The notes under the pieces: model-generated
Database searches by the model: none
What the model saw: the letters and a program-made list of their open reading frames with translations, nothing else
Told to the model about the DNA's origin: nothing
Position numbers and translations under genes: made by a program
Shown: positions 10,058-19,590 of the stretch, piece by piece
How positions within the stretch are numbered: position 1 is the stretch's first letter
Layout of the letters: the number at the start of each line of letters is the position of its first letter
Origin: Comamonas sp. lk
Lineage (GTDB): Bacteria; Pseudomonadota; Gammaproteobacteria; Burkholderiales; Burkholderiaceae_C
DNA length: 64,000 bases
Reading direction: 5' to 3'
Assembly: GCF_900564145.1 (NCBI RefSeq)
Contig: NZ_UOOB01000001.1
Coordinates: forward strand, 496,001 to 560,000

Positions 10058-10927
10058 ATGAGCGACATGACCTCCTCTAGTCAAAAGCCATCGATAGCTG
10101 GCGCTGTGGGCGACTACAGCCCCCCGGAAGACCAACAGCCGCTGGTGCAGGCCAGGGATTTGTGGACCGAGTTCGGCTCTGGCGAGTCGCGCTTTGCCGT
10201 TCACCAGGACCTGAATCTGAACGTCTACCCCGGCGAAATCCTGACCCTGGTGGGCGGCTCGGGCACGGGCAAGACCGTGCTGCTGCGTCAGATCCTGGGT
10301 CTACTCACGCCTTCCCGGGGCACGGTGACCATTGATGGTCGGCCTTCGCGCGAAGTCATCAGCGGCGAGCTGGCTGCCAGCCATGTGGGCATGCTGTTCC
10401 AGCAGGGTGCGCTGTATTCGGCATTCAACGTGCTGGACAATATTGCGTTTGCGCTGCGCGAGCGGGGCACGCTGCCCGACGAAGTGGTGCGCGATGCCGC
10501 CCTGGTCAAGCTGCAGATGGTGGGCTTGAAGCCCGAGCACGCCGCACGCATGCCCTCGGATTTGTCCGGCGGCATGATCAAGCGCGTGGCCCTGGCGCGG
10601 GCGCTGATGATGGATCCGCCGCTGCTGCTGCTGGACGAACCCACGGCCGGGCTGGACCCGAACGGCTCAGACGAATTCTGCGAGCTGCTGCTCGACATTC
10701 ACCGCGAGCTGGGCCTGACGGTAATCATGGTCACCCACGATCTGGACACGCTGTTTGCCCTGTCCAGCCGTGTGGCGGTGCTGGCCGAGAAAAAAGTGCT
10801 GTTCACCGGTGCGCCACGCGATGTGGCCGAAGTCGAACACCCGTTTATCGAACACTTCTTCCAGGGCGATCGCGGCCGACGCGCCATGGCCCCGGTGCAA
10901 GGCGGCCTGGCCGCAGAGGAAAGCTGA
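10058..10927 (+). CDS. MCE/Mla-type lipid ABC transporter ATP-binding protein
   Basis: This 289-residue ATPase would power the adjacent permease. It has Walker A GGSGTGKT, the signature LSGGM in DLSGGMIKRVALARAL, Walker B LLLLDEP and an H-loop in VTHDLDT. The signature LSGGM in place of LSGGQ is typical of MlaF-type ATPases. About 35 residues precede the ABC domain. The final A of its TGA is also the first base of the MCE gene start. Confidence 0.93.
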   Translation: MSDMTSSSQKPSIAGAVGDYSPPEDQQPLVQARDLWTEFGSGESRFAVHQDLNLNVYPGEILTLVGGSGTGKTVLLRQILGLLTPSRGTVTIDGRPSREVISGELAASHVGMLFQQGALYSAFNVLDNIAFALRERGTLPDEVVRDAALVKLQMVGLKPEHAARMPSDLSGGMIKRVALARALMMDPPLLLLDEPTAGLDPNGSDEFCELLLDIHRELGLTVIMVTHDLDTLFALSSRVAVLAEKKVLFTGAPRDVAEVEHPFIEHFFQGDRGRRAMAPVQGGLAAEES

Positions 10928-11880
10928 TGGAAAACAAGTCTCATGCCATGGCGGCCGGCATTTTTGTGCTGCTGGTCGCCGCTTTGCTGGCCGGACTGGC
11001 GGTCTGGCTCACACGCGACAACCGCGAATACCAGCTCTACGAGCTGACGACCAAGGACGGCGTCAGCGGTCTGCAGCCCCAGGCCACGGTGCGCTACAAA
11101 GGCGTGCCCGTGGGCAAGGTGGTGCGCATCGGCTTTGACCCGCAGATTCCCGGCAATGTGCTGATCCGCATTGCGGTGGGCGAGAACACTCCGGTCACTC
11201 CCAATACCTTTGCCCAGCTGGGCTACCAAGGCGTGACGGGGCTGGCCCATATCCAGCTTGACGACGGCAAGTCCGCCGAGCAGGCGCTCAAGCCCGGCCC
11301 CAGCGGCCTGCCGCGCCTGGTCATGCGTTCCTCGCCACTCAATATGCTGGCCGACCAGGGGCCGGTGCTGCTCGAACGGGTGGATGAAATCTCGCGCCGT
11401 CTGAACGCCATGCTGGGCGAGGGCAACCAGCAGCGCGTGAGCGCGGCGCTGGAGAATATTGCCACGGCGGCGGGCGGTGTCACCGAGCTGTCGGCCACCC
11501 TGAACAAGGCGGCCGCAGGCTTTCCGCAAATCACCGCCGACGCGCACCAGACGCTGCAATCCCTGAGCAAGGCCAGCGATGCGGCCACCGGCGTGGCCAC
11601 CGAGCTGCAGCAGACGGTGCGCAGGGTCAACGCGCCTGACGGACCGCTGCAGCAGATTGCCCAGGGCACGCAGGCGCTGACCCAGGCCGCCGAGAGCATG
11701 GGCCGGGGCACGCTGCCACGGGTGAACAATGCGGCAGACGAAGTCTCCCGTGCTGCACGCACCATGAGCAATGTGGCCAGCCGCTTCAGCGACAACCCGC
11801 AAGCCGTGATCTACGGTGCCGGCGCTGGCATGCCCGGACCCGGCGAGCCCGGCTTTGCCGCACCTGCCGCCAGCCGCTGA
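10927..11880 (+). CDS. MCE (MlaD-like) domain protein
   Basis: A 317-residue inner-membrane-anchored protein with one N-terminal transmembrane helix (about residues 7-29) and a single MCE domain (about 38-120; LQPQATVRYKGVPVGKVVRI). A long helical region rich in Ala, Thr and Gln follows. MCE proteins form periplasmic rings or tubes that carry lipids between the membranes. The long helical tail suggests a tunnel-forming rather than a minimal MlaD protein. It overlaps the ATPase gene by 1 nt and precedes the lipoprotein gene. Confidence 0.92.
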   Translation: MENKSHAMAAGIFVLLVAALLAGLAVWLTRDNREYQLYELTTKDGVSGLQPQATVRYKGVPVGKVVRIGFDPQIPGNVLIRIAVGENTPVTPNTFAQLGYQGVTGLAHIQLDDGKSAEQALKPGPSGLPRLVMRSSPLNMLADQGPVLLERVDEISRRLNAMLGEGNQQRVSAALENIATAAGGVTELSATLNKAAAGFPQITADAHQTLQSLSKASDAATGVATELQQTVRRVNAPDGPLQQIAQGTQALTQAAESMGRGTLPRVNNAADEVSRAARTMSNVASRFSDNPQAVIYGAGAGMPGPGEPGFAAPAASR

Positions 11881-11900
11881 ATCAGGAACAAGGAATCGTG

Positions 11901-12587
11901 ATGGCATTGCAAAACACTTCAATCTTCGGCCGCCGGCTGCTGGGCGCTTTCGGCGCGGCCGGTCTGGTGCTGGCGCTGGCCGCCTGCTCCGGCCTGCCCA
12001 CGGCTCCCATCCAGCCCGTGCGTTACGACCTGGGGCTGGCCGATCTGGGTGCGCAGCCTGCCAGTGCGGCGGCACCCGCTACGGCGCTGACGCCGCTGGT
12101 GCTGGCCGAGGTCCAGACTCCGGGCTTGCCCGACGGCACGACGGCCATGTTCTACCGTCTGAACTATGCGGACAGCCAGCAGCTGCGCGCCTATCAGAAT
12201 GCGCGTTGGGGCCTGCCACCGGCCCAGATGATGGAGCAGCGCCTGCGCATCCGTTTGGGTCAGGAGCGCCCCATCCTCACCGAAAAAGACAATGTCAGCG
12301 CCACGGTGAGCGACAAGCGCACGATTGGCGTGCTGCGCGTGGAGATCGATGAGTTCAGCCAGGTGTTCGACAGTGCGCAGACCAGCCAGGCCGTGGTGCG
12401 CTTGCGTGCCAGCCTGATAGGCCGAGCCAGCGGCGGCGCAGGAAATGCCTTGCTGAGCCAGAAGGTTTTTACGGCCCAGACGCCGGCCGCCTCCAATGAT
12501 GCAGCGGGCGGCGCCCAGGCCATGGCCCGCAGCGTGGACGATGTCACCGCCCAGGTCAGCCGCTGGTTGCAGGGCTACGGGCGCTGA
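11901..12587 (+). CDS. ABC-type transport auxiliary lipoprotein (PqiC-like)
   Basis: This 228-residue lipoprotein has a signal peptide ending in a lipobox (LALAACSG), so Cys30 would be lipidated. The body resembles the ABC-type transport auxiliary family that includes PqiC, an outer-membrane partner of MCE tunnels (for example RYDLG near the start and DEFSQVFD later). It is the last gene of the permease-ATPase-MCE-lipoprotein operon. A GTG at 11898 is directly upstream, but the ATG at 11901 has better spacing from the AGGAA at 11891. A terminator follows. Confidence 0.9.
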   Translation: MALQNTSIFGRRLLGAFGAAGLVLALAACSGLPTAPIQPVRYDLGLADLGAQPASAAAPATALTPLVLAEVQTPGLPDGTTAMFYRLNYADSQQLRAYQNARWGLPPAQMMEQRLRIRLGQERPILTEKDNVSATVSDKRTIGVLRVEIDEFSQVFDSAQTSQAVVRLRASLIGRASGGAGNALLSQKVFTAQTPAASNDAAGGAQAMARSVDDVTAQVSRWLQGYGR

Positions 12588-12608
12588 GCGTCGTTGCACT
12601 TCTCGATC

Positions 12609-12633
12609 AAGCCCTGCCATGCAGGGCTTTTTT
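12609..12633 (+). terminator. Rho-independent terminator of the MCE operon
   Basis: A 9-bp perfect stem (12609-12617 with 12621-12629) has a 3-nt loop and ends in a run of six T. It lies 21 nt after the lipoprotein stop codon. Confidence 0.85.
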
Positions 12634-12741
12634 GATCCGTTTCGGGCATGGCGCGCGGCTTTGCTGATGTGGGTCAATGGCCGCCGGGTCGGTATTTCCT
12701 AAGCTGCGATGACCTGCCAACCGCAACGCAAAGGAATCGCT

Positions 12742-13239
12742 ATGGCCAGCCTGGAATGGACGCCCGCTCTCGTTTTGGATCTGCCTGTCATGGATGCCGT
12801 GCATGAGGAGTTCGTGGCCTTGCTGGCGCAGGTGGAAGCTGCCGACGATGCGCAGCTGCCGGCGCTGTGGGAGGCGTTGATCGCGCATACCCAGCATCAC
12901 TTCGATCAGGAAGATCGCTGGATGCAGACCACCGGCTTTGCTACGGGCAACTGCCATAGCCAGCAGCACAAGGTGGTGCTGGCCGTCATGCGCGAAGGCG
13001 CTGTCAAGGGCGCGCAAGGCGATCTGGCAAGCATCCGCCACATGGCGGCCGAGCTGGGCCCCTGGTTCAGCCACCATGCGCAAAACATGGATGCGGCCCT
13101 GGCCCTGCATATGCGCAGCACGGGCTTTGATCCCGTCACGGGACAGTTGCTGACGCCCGAAGCCCTGCCTGCGGAGCTGATCACCGGCTGTGGCGGAGCC
13201 TGCGGTAGCGCAGAACGCCAGGTAGCGCATACCGCATAA
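12742..13239 (+). CDS. Bacteriohemerythrin
   Basis: This 165-residue protein has the hemerythrin pattern of diiron ligands: His in VHEEF, HTQHHFDQED, HSQQH and HHAQNMD. Such proteins bind O2, store it or sense it in the cytoplasm. The hemerythrin domain covers about residues 5-130, and a Cys-containing tail (GCGGACGS) follows, which is less usual and might bind metal. The start at 12742 follows AAGGA with good spacing; an 11-residue upstream extension is unlikely. It is a single gene with convergent MarC. Confidence 0.92.
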   Translation: MASLEWTPALVLDLPVMDAVHEEFVALLAQVEAADDAQLPALWEALIAHTQHHFDQEDRWMQTTGFATGNCHSQQHKVVLAVMREGAVKGAQGDLASIRHMAAELGPWFSHHAQNMDAALALHMRSTGFDPVTGQLLTPEALPAELITGCGGACGSAERQVAHTA

Positions 13240-13261
13240 ACAAGCGCGCCCCCTTAGTAGC

Positions 13262-13909
13262 TCAGGGGTAGATCGCAGGTGAGGCCAGGATGGGGAAGAT
13301 CTTGATCAGACCGCCGGCCATCACCTCGATTGCCAGGGCGGCCAGAATCAGGCCCATCAGCCGGGTCATCACGTTGATGCCGGTCTTGCCCAGCACGCGG
13401 GCAATCGGATCGGCCAGCGAAAAGCAGATCACCACGGCCAGCGCCACCACCACGCCATAGCCCACCAGCGAGATGTGCTGCCAGACGGTGCGGGCCTGGT
13501 CGGCATAGATCACCACCGTGGACATGGCGGCCGGTCCGGTCAACAGCGGAATGGTCAGCGGCACGACGGCAATGCTGTTGCCCATGGCGGCTTTTTCCAC
13601 GCCGGCCTCCAGCGTGGAGTTGTTCGGCCGCTCTTCGGCCGGGCGTGCATTGAGCATGTTCATGGCGCTGAGCAGCAGCAGCAGGCCGCCGCCCACCTGA
13701 AAGCTTTGCAGCGAGATATTGAAGAACTGCAGGATTTGCAGGCCCAGCAGGGCGCAGACGGCAATCACGCAAAACGCGGCAAAGGCGGCGGTGCGAATGG
13801 TCTGCCGGCGCTGTTGCGGGCTCAGGCCCTCGGTGTAGTGGATGAAGAACGGAACAATGGCCAGCGGGTTGATGATGGCGACCAGCGTAATCAGCGGCTT
13901 GAGATCCAT
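13262..13909 (-). CDS. MarC-family integral membrane protein
   Basis: This 215-residue protein has six predicted transmembrane helices and the MarC-family start (MDLKPLITLVAIINPLAIVPFF) with a second repeat beginning GPAAMSTVVIYAD. The function of MarC proteins is not firmly known; the old link to multiple antibiotic resistance was withdrawn. The ATG at 13909 overlaps the stop of the SDR relic upstream (TAATG). It may therefore depend on ribosomes arriving from that frame. Confidence 0.92.
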   Translation of the reverse strand: MDLKPLITLVAIINPLAIVPFFIHYTEGLSPQQRRQTIRTAAFAAFCVIAVCALLGLQILQFFNISLQSFQVGGGLLLLLSAMNMLNARPAEERPNNSTLEAGVEKAAMGNSIAVVPLTIPLLTGPAAMSTVVIYADQARTVWQHISLVGYGVVVALAVVICFSLADPIARVLGKTGINVMTRLMGLILAALAIEVMAGGLIKIFPILASPAIYP

Positions 13910-14124
13910 TAGAGATTGCCTCCGGAAATTTCGATCAGACTGCCTGTGGTGTAGTGTGAGCCATCGCCCATCAGCCACACGATTGCATCGGCCACCTCCT
14001 GGGCCAGGCCCAGGGTCAGCACATCCCAGCCTTGTGCTGCGGCTAGCAAGGCGGTGGCCGCTCCTATGCCGCGGCTGCCGCCGGTGATGAGGGCAACTTT
14101 TCGTCGGGAGGCTTTGCTCTCCAT
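13909..14124 (-). pseudogene. Short-chain dehydrogenase with a large internal in-frame deletion
   Basis: The 71-codon frame joins the two ends of a classical SDR. Residues 1-35 are the first beta-alpha unit with the NAD(P) motif TGGSRGIG (14-21). Residues 36-71 are the C-terminal part (AQEVADAIVWLMGD, YTTGSLIEISGG). Everything between is missing, including the catalytic Ser and the Tyr-x-x-x-Lys, that is roughly 170-180 of about 250 residues. The fusion is in frame and has no stop. It cannot be an active dehydrogenase. It sits directly upstream of marC and overlaps it by 1 nt, so the frame may be kept because it carries marC translation. Confidence 0.85.
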
Positions 14125-14259
14125 GAACACTCCTGTGAAAAAATGGCCGGATCGCCGGCGCGCAGCAGCCATTACAGCACCCAGCTTGCCGACATGGGTG
14201 AAACAGGCTGCGAACGCACGCCGGACGTGCGACTTGTGCAACGAAAAGAGGAGCTTGAT

Positions 14260-14952
14260 ATGGGTAGTTTTGTGGAATTGACAGCCGTGGATGGCGCAAA
14301 AACGCCGGCTTATGTGGCTCTGCCAGAAGGCAAGCCGCGTGGCGCCATCGTGGTGCTGCAAGAGATTTTTGGCGTGAACAGCCATATCCGTTCGGTGGCC
14401 GACCGCTATGCCGCCGAGGGCTATGTAGCCGTGGCTCCCGCCATGTTTGCCCGCGTGCAAGCCGATGTGGACCTGGGCTACACCGAAGACGATATGCAGC
14501 AGGGCTTTGCCCTCAAGGGTGCGGTGGAGGCCTTGCCCGCTCCCGGCGTGCTGCGCGATGTGGAAGCGGCCGTGGCCCATGCGGCCACGCTGGTGCCCGG
14601 CGGCAAGATTGGCGTGGTGGGTTTTTGCTGGGGCGGACTGATGACCTGGCGCTCGGCCTGCGAGCTGGCCAGCATCTCGGCGGCGGTCTGCTATTACGGC
14701 GGGGGCATGACGAGCGAGCTGGAAGCCAGCCGCCAGGCGCTGTGCCCGGTGCTAGCCCACTTCGGTACGCTGGATCACTACATCTCGCTGGAGTCGGTGC
14801 AAGCCTTCAAGCAAGCCCAGCCCAAGGTAGAGGTCCATATCTACGAGGCCGATCACGGCTTCAACTGCGATCTGCGCGGTTCCTACAACGCCACCGCTGC
14901 TGCCCAGGCCAAGGAGCGCACGCTGGCCTTCTTCGCCCAGCATCTGGGTTGA
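14260..14952 (+). CDS. Dienelactone hydrolase family protein
   Basis: This 230-residue alpha/beta hydrolase belongs to the dienelactone hydrolase family, which hydrolyses lactones such as those formed in chlorocatechol breakdown. The triad is visible: nucleophile Cys123 in GFCWGG, Asp172 in GTLDHY and His199 in EADHGF. A Glu in LQEIFGVN (residue 35) matches the residue that activates the cysteine. The start has a strong AAGAGGAG ribosome site; an upstream in-frame extension lacks similarity. No aromatic-degradation genes are nearby, so the substrate is unknown. Confidence 0.92.
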   Translation: MGSFVELTAVDGAKTPAYVALPEGKPRGAIVVLQEIFGVNSHIRSVADRYAAEGYVAVAPAMFARVQADVDLGYTEDDMQQGFALKGAVEALPAPGVLRDVEAAVAHAATLVPGGKIGVVGFCWGGLMTWRSACELASISAAVCYYGGGMTSELEASRQALCPVLAHFGTLDHYISLESVQAFKQAQPKVEVHIYEADHGFNCDLRGSYNATAAAQAKERTLAFFAQHLG

Positions 14953-14980
14953 TGTCAGCCGGCCATAGCCGGTAAAAACC

Positions 14981-15025
14981 ATAGCGCCTTGCCCATGATG
15001 AATATGGGCTTGGCGCTATTTTTTT
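14981..15025. terminator. Long hairpin terminator, convergent genes
   Basis: Sixteen-nt arms (14981-14996 with 15004-15019) pair except for a TT/TT mismatch, and a run of seven T follows on the plus strand. It ends the dienelactone hydrolase transcript and touches the corA stop codon. Confidence 0.8.
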
Positions 15026-16286
15026 ACTCTTTTTCTTCGCTTTCCAGGTAGCGGCGGCGCCAGAAGTAGGCAATCAGGAGCACCGAGATCAAGAGCATGG
15101 AAATCAGGGCCCAGATGAAGCCGTCTTTTTTGTGCACCAGCGGGATGAACTCGAAGTTCATGCCGAAGATGCCGGCAATCAGGTTCAGCGGCAGGAAAAT
15201 GGCCGTCACCGTGGTCAGCGTGCGCATGATGTCGTTGGCGCGGTTGCTCTGGGCCGAGAAGTGCATCTGCACGGCGGTCTCGGCGCTTTGCTCCATGCGG
15301 TGAATGTGGTGGGTCACGCGTTCTATGTGCTCGAGCACGTCGCGTGAGCGCACGCGCAGCAGTTCGCGCTCGTGCTGGCGGGCGGGTGTGCTTTCGGGCG
15401 GCCAGCCTTCCAGTGCCTCGGTCCAGTCCTGCACGCTGGCGCGCTGGTCTTCGCAGATTTCATCGAGTTGGTGCAGGGCCAGGCGCACGTCGAGCACGCT
15501 GTTCCAGCTGGTGAAGCGCTTGTTGGGGCGCAGCAGGGCCAGCTGCCAGTGATCGATCTGGCGGGTCAGGCTGCGGCGCAGATCCAGATAGCCGTCGACC
15601 ATGGTGTTGACCATGCGCAGCATCAGATCTGCAGGCTCCACCGGCATCTTGGTATTGCTGGTGCGCCCGTCGCTCTTGACGGTGCCCGACTCCAGCCGCT
15701 GCCAGAAGCTTTCGCGCAAAAAGCATTCGTCCGGGTGCACGGACAGCAAGACCTTGTCGTACAGCGCAAAGCCCACGGGCTGGGTTTCCACGCGCTGCAG
15801 CACGGCGGTGTCGCGGCTGCCGGCGCTACCCGTACTGTGATGGGCAGGGCGGTGCGAGGCAGGTGCAGCTTGGGCCGGCTTGCCGTCCGCTGCCGCAGGC
15901 TGCACGGAAATGGGCGGGATGACGGGGGCTGCGGCAGTCGATACTGCGGCAGCCGGTGCCGCAGCAGTCGGAGCAGCAGCAGGGGCGGCCTTGCCTATGG
16001 CCGTCAGCGGCGGCAGATGGGCCGTGGCCAGGCGGCGGAACACCAGGATGTCGTAGGCCGAGGTGTAGTCGTAATTCGACGGCAGCTGGGGGTTGAGCAA
16101 GTCCGAGACATGCAAATCCACCAGCGCCGCGCCGCCCACGCGGCCGAGCATGGCTTGAACCTGGGGCAGCTGTGCCTCCAACTGGGCGCGTGTGCAGGAG
16201 ACCCAGTAAAAGCCGGTCTCGGGCGCCGCTTGCGGCAGCGCATCCAGAGGCCGGGCTTGTTGGGGAGTGATGTGCAGCACGCGCAT
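15024..16286 (-). CDS. corA: CorA-family magnesium/divalent cation transporter
   Basis: This 420-residue protein is a CorA-type pentameric channel. The soluble N-terminal domain is followed by two C-terminal transmembrane helices with the pore motif GMN (in AGIFGMNFEF), and it ends in a basic tail. An Ala/Pro-rich low-complexity insert (about residues 98-160) interrupts the N-terminal domain and is likely disordered. The start at 16286 (MRVLHITPQ) is preferred over one seven residues upstream. CorA and the zinc exporter ZntB share the GMN motif, so the ion is not certain. Confidence 0.9.
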   Translation of the reverse strand: MRVLHITPQQARPLDALPQAAPETGFYWVSCTRAQLEAQLPQVQAMLGRVGGAALVDLHVSDLLNPQLPSNYDYTSAYDILVFRRLATAHLPPLTAIGKAAPAAAPTAAAPAAAVSTAAAPVIPPISVQPAAADGKPAQAAPASHRPAHHSTGSAGSRDTAVLQRVETQPVGFALYDKVLLSVHPDECFLRESFWQRLESGTVKSDGRTSNTKMPVEPADLMLRMVNTMVDGYLDLRRSLTRQIDHWQLALLRPNKRFTSWNSVLDVRLALHQLDEICEDQRASVQDWTEALEGWPPESTPARQHERELLRVRSRDVLEHIERVTHHIHRMEQSAETAVQMHFSAQSNRANDIMRTLTTVTAIFLPLNLIAGIFGMNFEFIPLVHKKDGFIWALISMLLISVLLIAYFWRRRYLESEEKE

Positions 16287-16319
16287 GGAAAGCGACCTTG
16301 ATGTCAACGTGAATTCAAA

Positions 16320-16351
16320 ACAAAACGGCCCGGAAGGCGTTCCCGGGCCGT
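16320..16351 (-). terminator. Rho-independent terminator of hemB
   Basis: A 9-bp GC-rich stem (16325-16333 with 16343-16351) is followed on the minus strand by a TTTTGTTTTG stretch. It ends the hemB transcript about 60 nt after its stop. Confidence 0.8.
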
Positions 16352-16370
16352 GAAATCATGCCTGAATGGG

Positions 16371-16410
16371 CTTCAGGCGCAAGCGCGATATGCGCAGGCA
16401 GCTATCAATT

Positions 16411-16413
<3 letters not shown>
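16371..16413 (-). repeat. Dispersed intergenic repeat, copy 2
   Basis: Read on the minus strand it has TTGATAGCTGCCTGCGC and then GCGCTTGCGCCTGAAGCC, the same order of blocks as the other copies. It starts at the hemB stop codon. Confidence 0.6.
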
Positions 16414-17541
<1,128 letters not shown>

Positions 17542-17555
17542 TTACACTGGGCCTC

Positions 17556-17972
17556 ATGCTCTGGGTCAAAGCCTTTCACATCGTATTTGTCGCCAGCTGG
17601 TTCGCCGGCTTGTTCTATCTGCCACGCATCTTCGTCAATCTGGCCATGGTGGCGCCGCAGTCGGTTGCCGAGCGCGAGCGCCTGCTGTTGATGGCGCGCA
17701 AGCTGCTGCGCTTTACCACCATGCTGGCCGTGCCCGCTCTGGGCCTGGGGCTGTGGTTGTGGCTGGGCTGGGGCTTTGCCGGCGGCTGGCTGCATGCCAA
17801 GCTGGCCGTGGTGCTGCTGGTCATTGGCTATCACCACAGCTGCTTTGTGCTGCTGCGCAAGTTGCAGGCCAATACCTGTCACAAAAGCCATCGCTGGTTC
17901 CGCTTCTACAACGAGGTGCCGGTGCTGCTGCTGGTGGCGGCCGTGATTTTGGTGGTGGTCAAACCGTTTTGA
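17556..17972 (+). CDS. hemJ: Protoporphyrinogen IX oxidase HemJ (CopD-family fold)
   Basis: HemJ oxidises protoporphyrinogen IX to protoporphyrin IX in the membrane, the step before iron insertion. The 138-residue protein has four transmembrane helices and begins with the family signature WVKAFHIVFVASWFAGLFYLPR, which carries the conserved His8. Conserved lysine and histidine residues (HAKLAVV) lie near residue 86. The length matches HemJ (about 140). It stands 131 nt from the divergent hemB, which supports the heme role. Automated annotation may call it only a CopD-family protein. Confidence 0.85.
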   Translation: MLWVKAFHIVFVASWFAGLFYLPRIFVNLAMVAPQSVAERERLLLMARKLLRFTTMLAVPALGLGLWLWLGWGFAGGWLHAKLAVVLLVIGYHHSCFVLLRKLQANTCHKSHRWFRFYNEVPVLLLVAAVILVVVKPF

Positions 17973-17998
17973 TGGCTTGCTGAAAGCTGGGGCTTATC

Positions 17999-19141
17999 GT
18001 GTCTGAGAGCGCACAGTCCGTATCGTCGCTGCCGGTTATCTCCATTCGCAACACCACGGCCTGGCCGCTGGCGGCGGTGTATGCCATGCTGATCGTGTTT
18101 GCCAGCCTGTTCCCGTTCGAGGGCTGGCGCGCCCAGGGGATTGAGCCGCAGGTGTTCTTGCTGGCCAAGGTACCCCCGCCGTACTGGACCTGGTTTGACG
18201 TCAATACCAACATCGTAGGCTACGCGCCGCTGGGCTTTTTCCTGGCGCTGGCGCTGATGCGCTCGGGCAAGCCGAGGGCGGCGGTGCCGCTGGCCTTTGT
18301 CGCGGGCACGCTGCTGTCGCTGTGCATGGAGTTTTTGCAGATCTACCTGCCCAGGCGTGTGCCCTCGAACATGGATTTGCTGCTCAACGCGGCCGGCACG
18401 CTGATCGGCGCCTTGGTGGCCATGCTGCTGGAGAAGCTGGGGGCGCTTTCGCGCTGGAGCGCGTTTCGTGCCCGCTGGGTGGGCGAGGGCGGGGCCGGCG
18501 TGCTGGTGCTGCTGGCGCTGTGGCCGTTTGCCCTGCTGTTTCCGGCTGCCGTGCCTTTCAGTCTGGGCCAGGTGCTGGAGCGGCTCGATGACTGGGTGCA
18601 GGATTTGCTGCTGGGTACGCCCTTCGAAGTCTGGCTACCGCTGAACATGACGCCGGTGATGCCGCTGTCCCTGGTGACCGAGATGCTTTGCGTCACGCTG
18701 GGGCTGTGGATTCCCTGTCTGCTGGCCTATTGCGCCATGCGCCATATGGGGCGGCGCGCACTGGCTGCCGCTGTATTGATGAGTGCCGGCGTTGCGGCCA
18801 CGGCCTTGTCTGCCGCACTCAGCTGGGGGCCGGCCCATGCCTGGGAGTGGGTGGATCTGCCCGTGCGCCTGGGTACCTGGGGCGGGCTGGGGCTGGCGCT
18901 GGTGGCGCTGCCGCTGCCGCGGCGCATCTGCGGCGTGCTGCTGCTGCTGGTGTTGGTGCTGCATTTGAGCATCCTCAATCAGGCGCCCACCAATGCGTAT
19001 TTCTCGCAAACCCTGCAGGCCTGGGAGCAGGGCCGCTTCATCCGCTTTTACGGGCTGGGCCAGTGGCTGGGCTGGCTCTGGCCTTACGTGACGCTTGCAT
19101 ATGTGGTGGTGAACGTGTCAAGGCCCGAACGCTCTGCCTAG
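17999..19141 (+). CDS. VanZ-like integral membrane protein
   Basis: This 380-residue protein has around nine to ten hydrophobic helices. The N-terminal third carries a VanZ-like pattern (NIVGYAPLGFFLALAL, then CMEFLQIYLPRRVPSNMDLLLNAAGTLIGAL). The C-terminal half adds further helices of no recognised family. VanZ proteins are linked to teicoplanin resistance in enterococci, but in proteobacteria their role is unknown. The start is GTG at 17999, 27 nt after hemJ, and the next gene follows by 12 nt, so an operon from hemJ on is likely. Confidence 0.8.
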   Translation: MSESAQSVSSLPVISIRNTTAWPLAAVYAMLIVFASLFPFEGWRAQGIEPQVFLLAKVPPPYWTWFDVNTNIVGYAPLGFFLALALMRSGKPRAAVPLAFVAGTLLSLCMEFLQIYLPRRVPSNMDLLLNAAGTLIGALVAMLLEKLGALSRWSAFRARWVGEGGAGVLVLLALWPFALLFPAAVPFSLGQVLERLDDWVQDLLLGTPFEVWLPLNMTPVMPLSLVTEMLCVTLGLWIPCLLAYCAMRHMGRRALAAAVLMSAGVAATALSAALSWGPAHAWEWVDLPVRLGTWGGLGLALVALPLPRRICGVLLLLVLVLHLSILNQAPTNAYFSQTLQAWEQGRFIRFYGLGQWLGWLWPYVTLAYVVVNVSRPERSA

Positions 19142-19153
19142 AATGGCCGCACT

Positions 19154-19510
19154 ATGAGCGACACCTTGAGCGACACCCCAAACCCTGGCTACTATCAGCG
19201 CCACATCTTCTTTTGCCTCAATGAGCGCCTCAACGGCGAGGATTGCTGCGCCCTGCACGGCGCCAAAGAGGGTTTTGACCACTGCAAGCAGCGCGTCAAG
19301 CAAGAAGGCCTGGCGGGCAAGGGCCAGGTGCGGGTGAACAAGGCCGGCTGTCTCGATCGCTGCGCCGGCGGCCCGGTGGCCGTGGTCTACCCCGAGGGCG
19401 TCTGGTACACCTTCATCGACAACAGCGACATCGACGAGATCGTCGAATCCCACCTCAAGAACGGCAAGGTGGTGGAGCGCCTTCAACTTCCTGATAGCGT
19501 GGGGCGCTGA
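19154..19510 (+). CDS. Thioredoxin-like [2Fe-2S] ferredoxin
   Basis: This 118-residue protein matches the thioredoxin-fold 2Fe-2S ferredoxins. The likely cluster ligands are Cys21 (FFCLNER), Cys31 or Cys32 (DCCALHG), Cys66 and Cys70 (AGCLDRCAGGP), which fits the C-x(9-11)-C ... C-x3-C pattern. The C-terminal half (PVAVVYPEGVWYTFID) is typical for stand-alone (2Fe-2S) ferredoxins of betaproteobacteria. It is probably cotranscribed with the VanZ-like gene. The partner reductase is not evident here. Confidence 0.9.
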   Translation: MSDTLSDTPNPGYYQRHIFFCLNERLNGEDCCALHGAKEGFDHCKQRVKQEGLAGKGQVRVNKAGCLDRCAGGPVAVVYPEGVWYTFIDNSDIDEIVESHLKNGKVVERLQLPDSVGR

Positions 19511-19527
19511 ATTCTCAAGGAACTTGA

Positions 19528-19590
19528 GGCTGTTTAATGCCTCTATCCAATAAATGCAGACGCTAAGTGCTACAACTAGGATAGCAAATT
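19528..19590 (-). repeat. Dispersed intergenic repeat, copy 3
   Basis: Read on the minus strand it has AATTTGCTATC, then AGCACTTAGCGTC and GGATAGAGGCATTAAACAGCC, a diverged version of the repeat. The copy runs up to the TTG start of the next gene and contains its ribosome binding site. Confidence 0.45.

Noticed and set aside
10070..10115. Possible further repeat copy inside the MCE ATPase gene
   Set aside because: Only the CGATAGCTGGCGCT block matches and it lies in coding sequence, so it is too weak to count.
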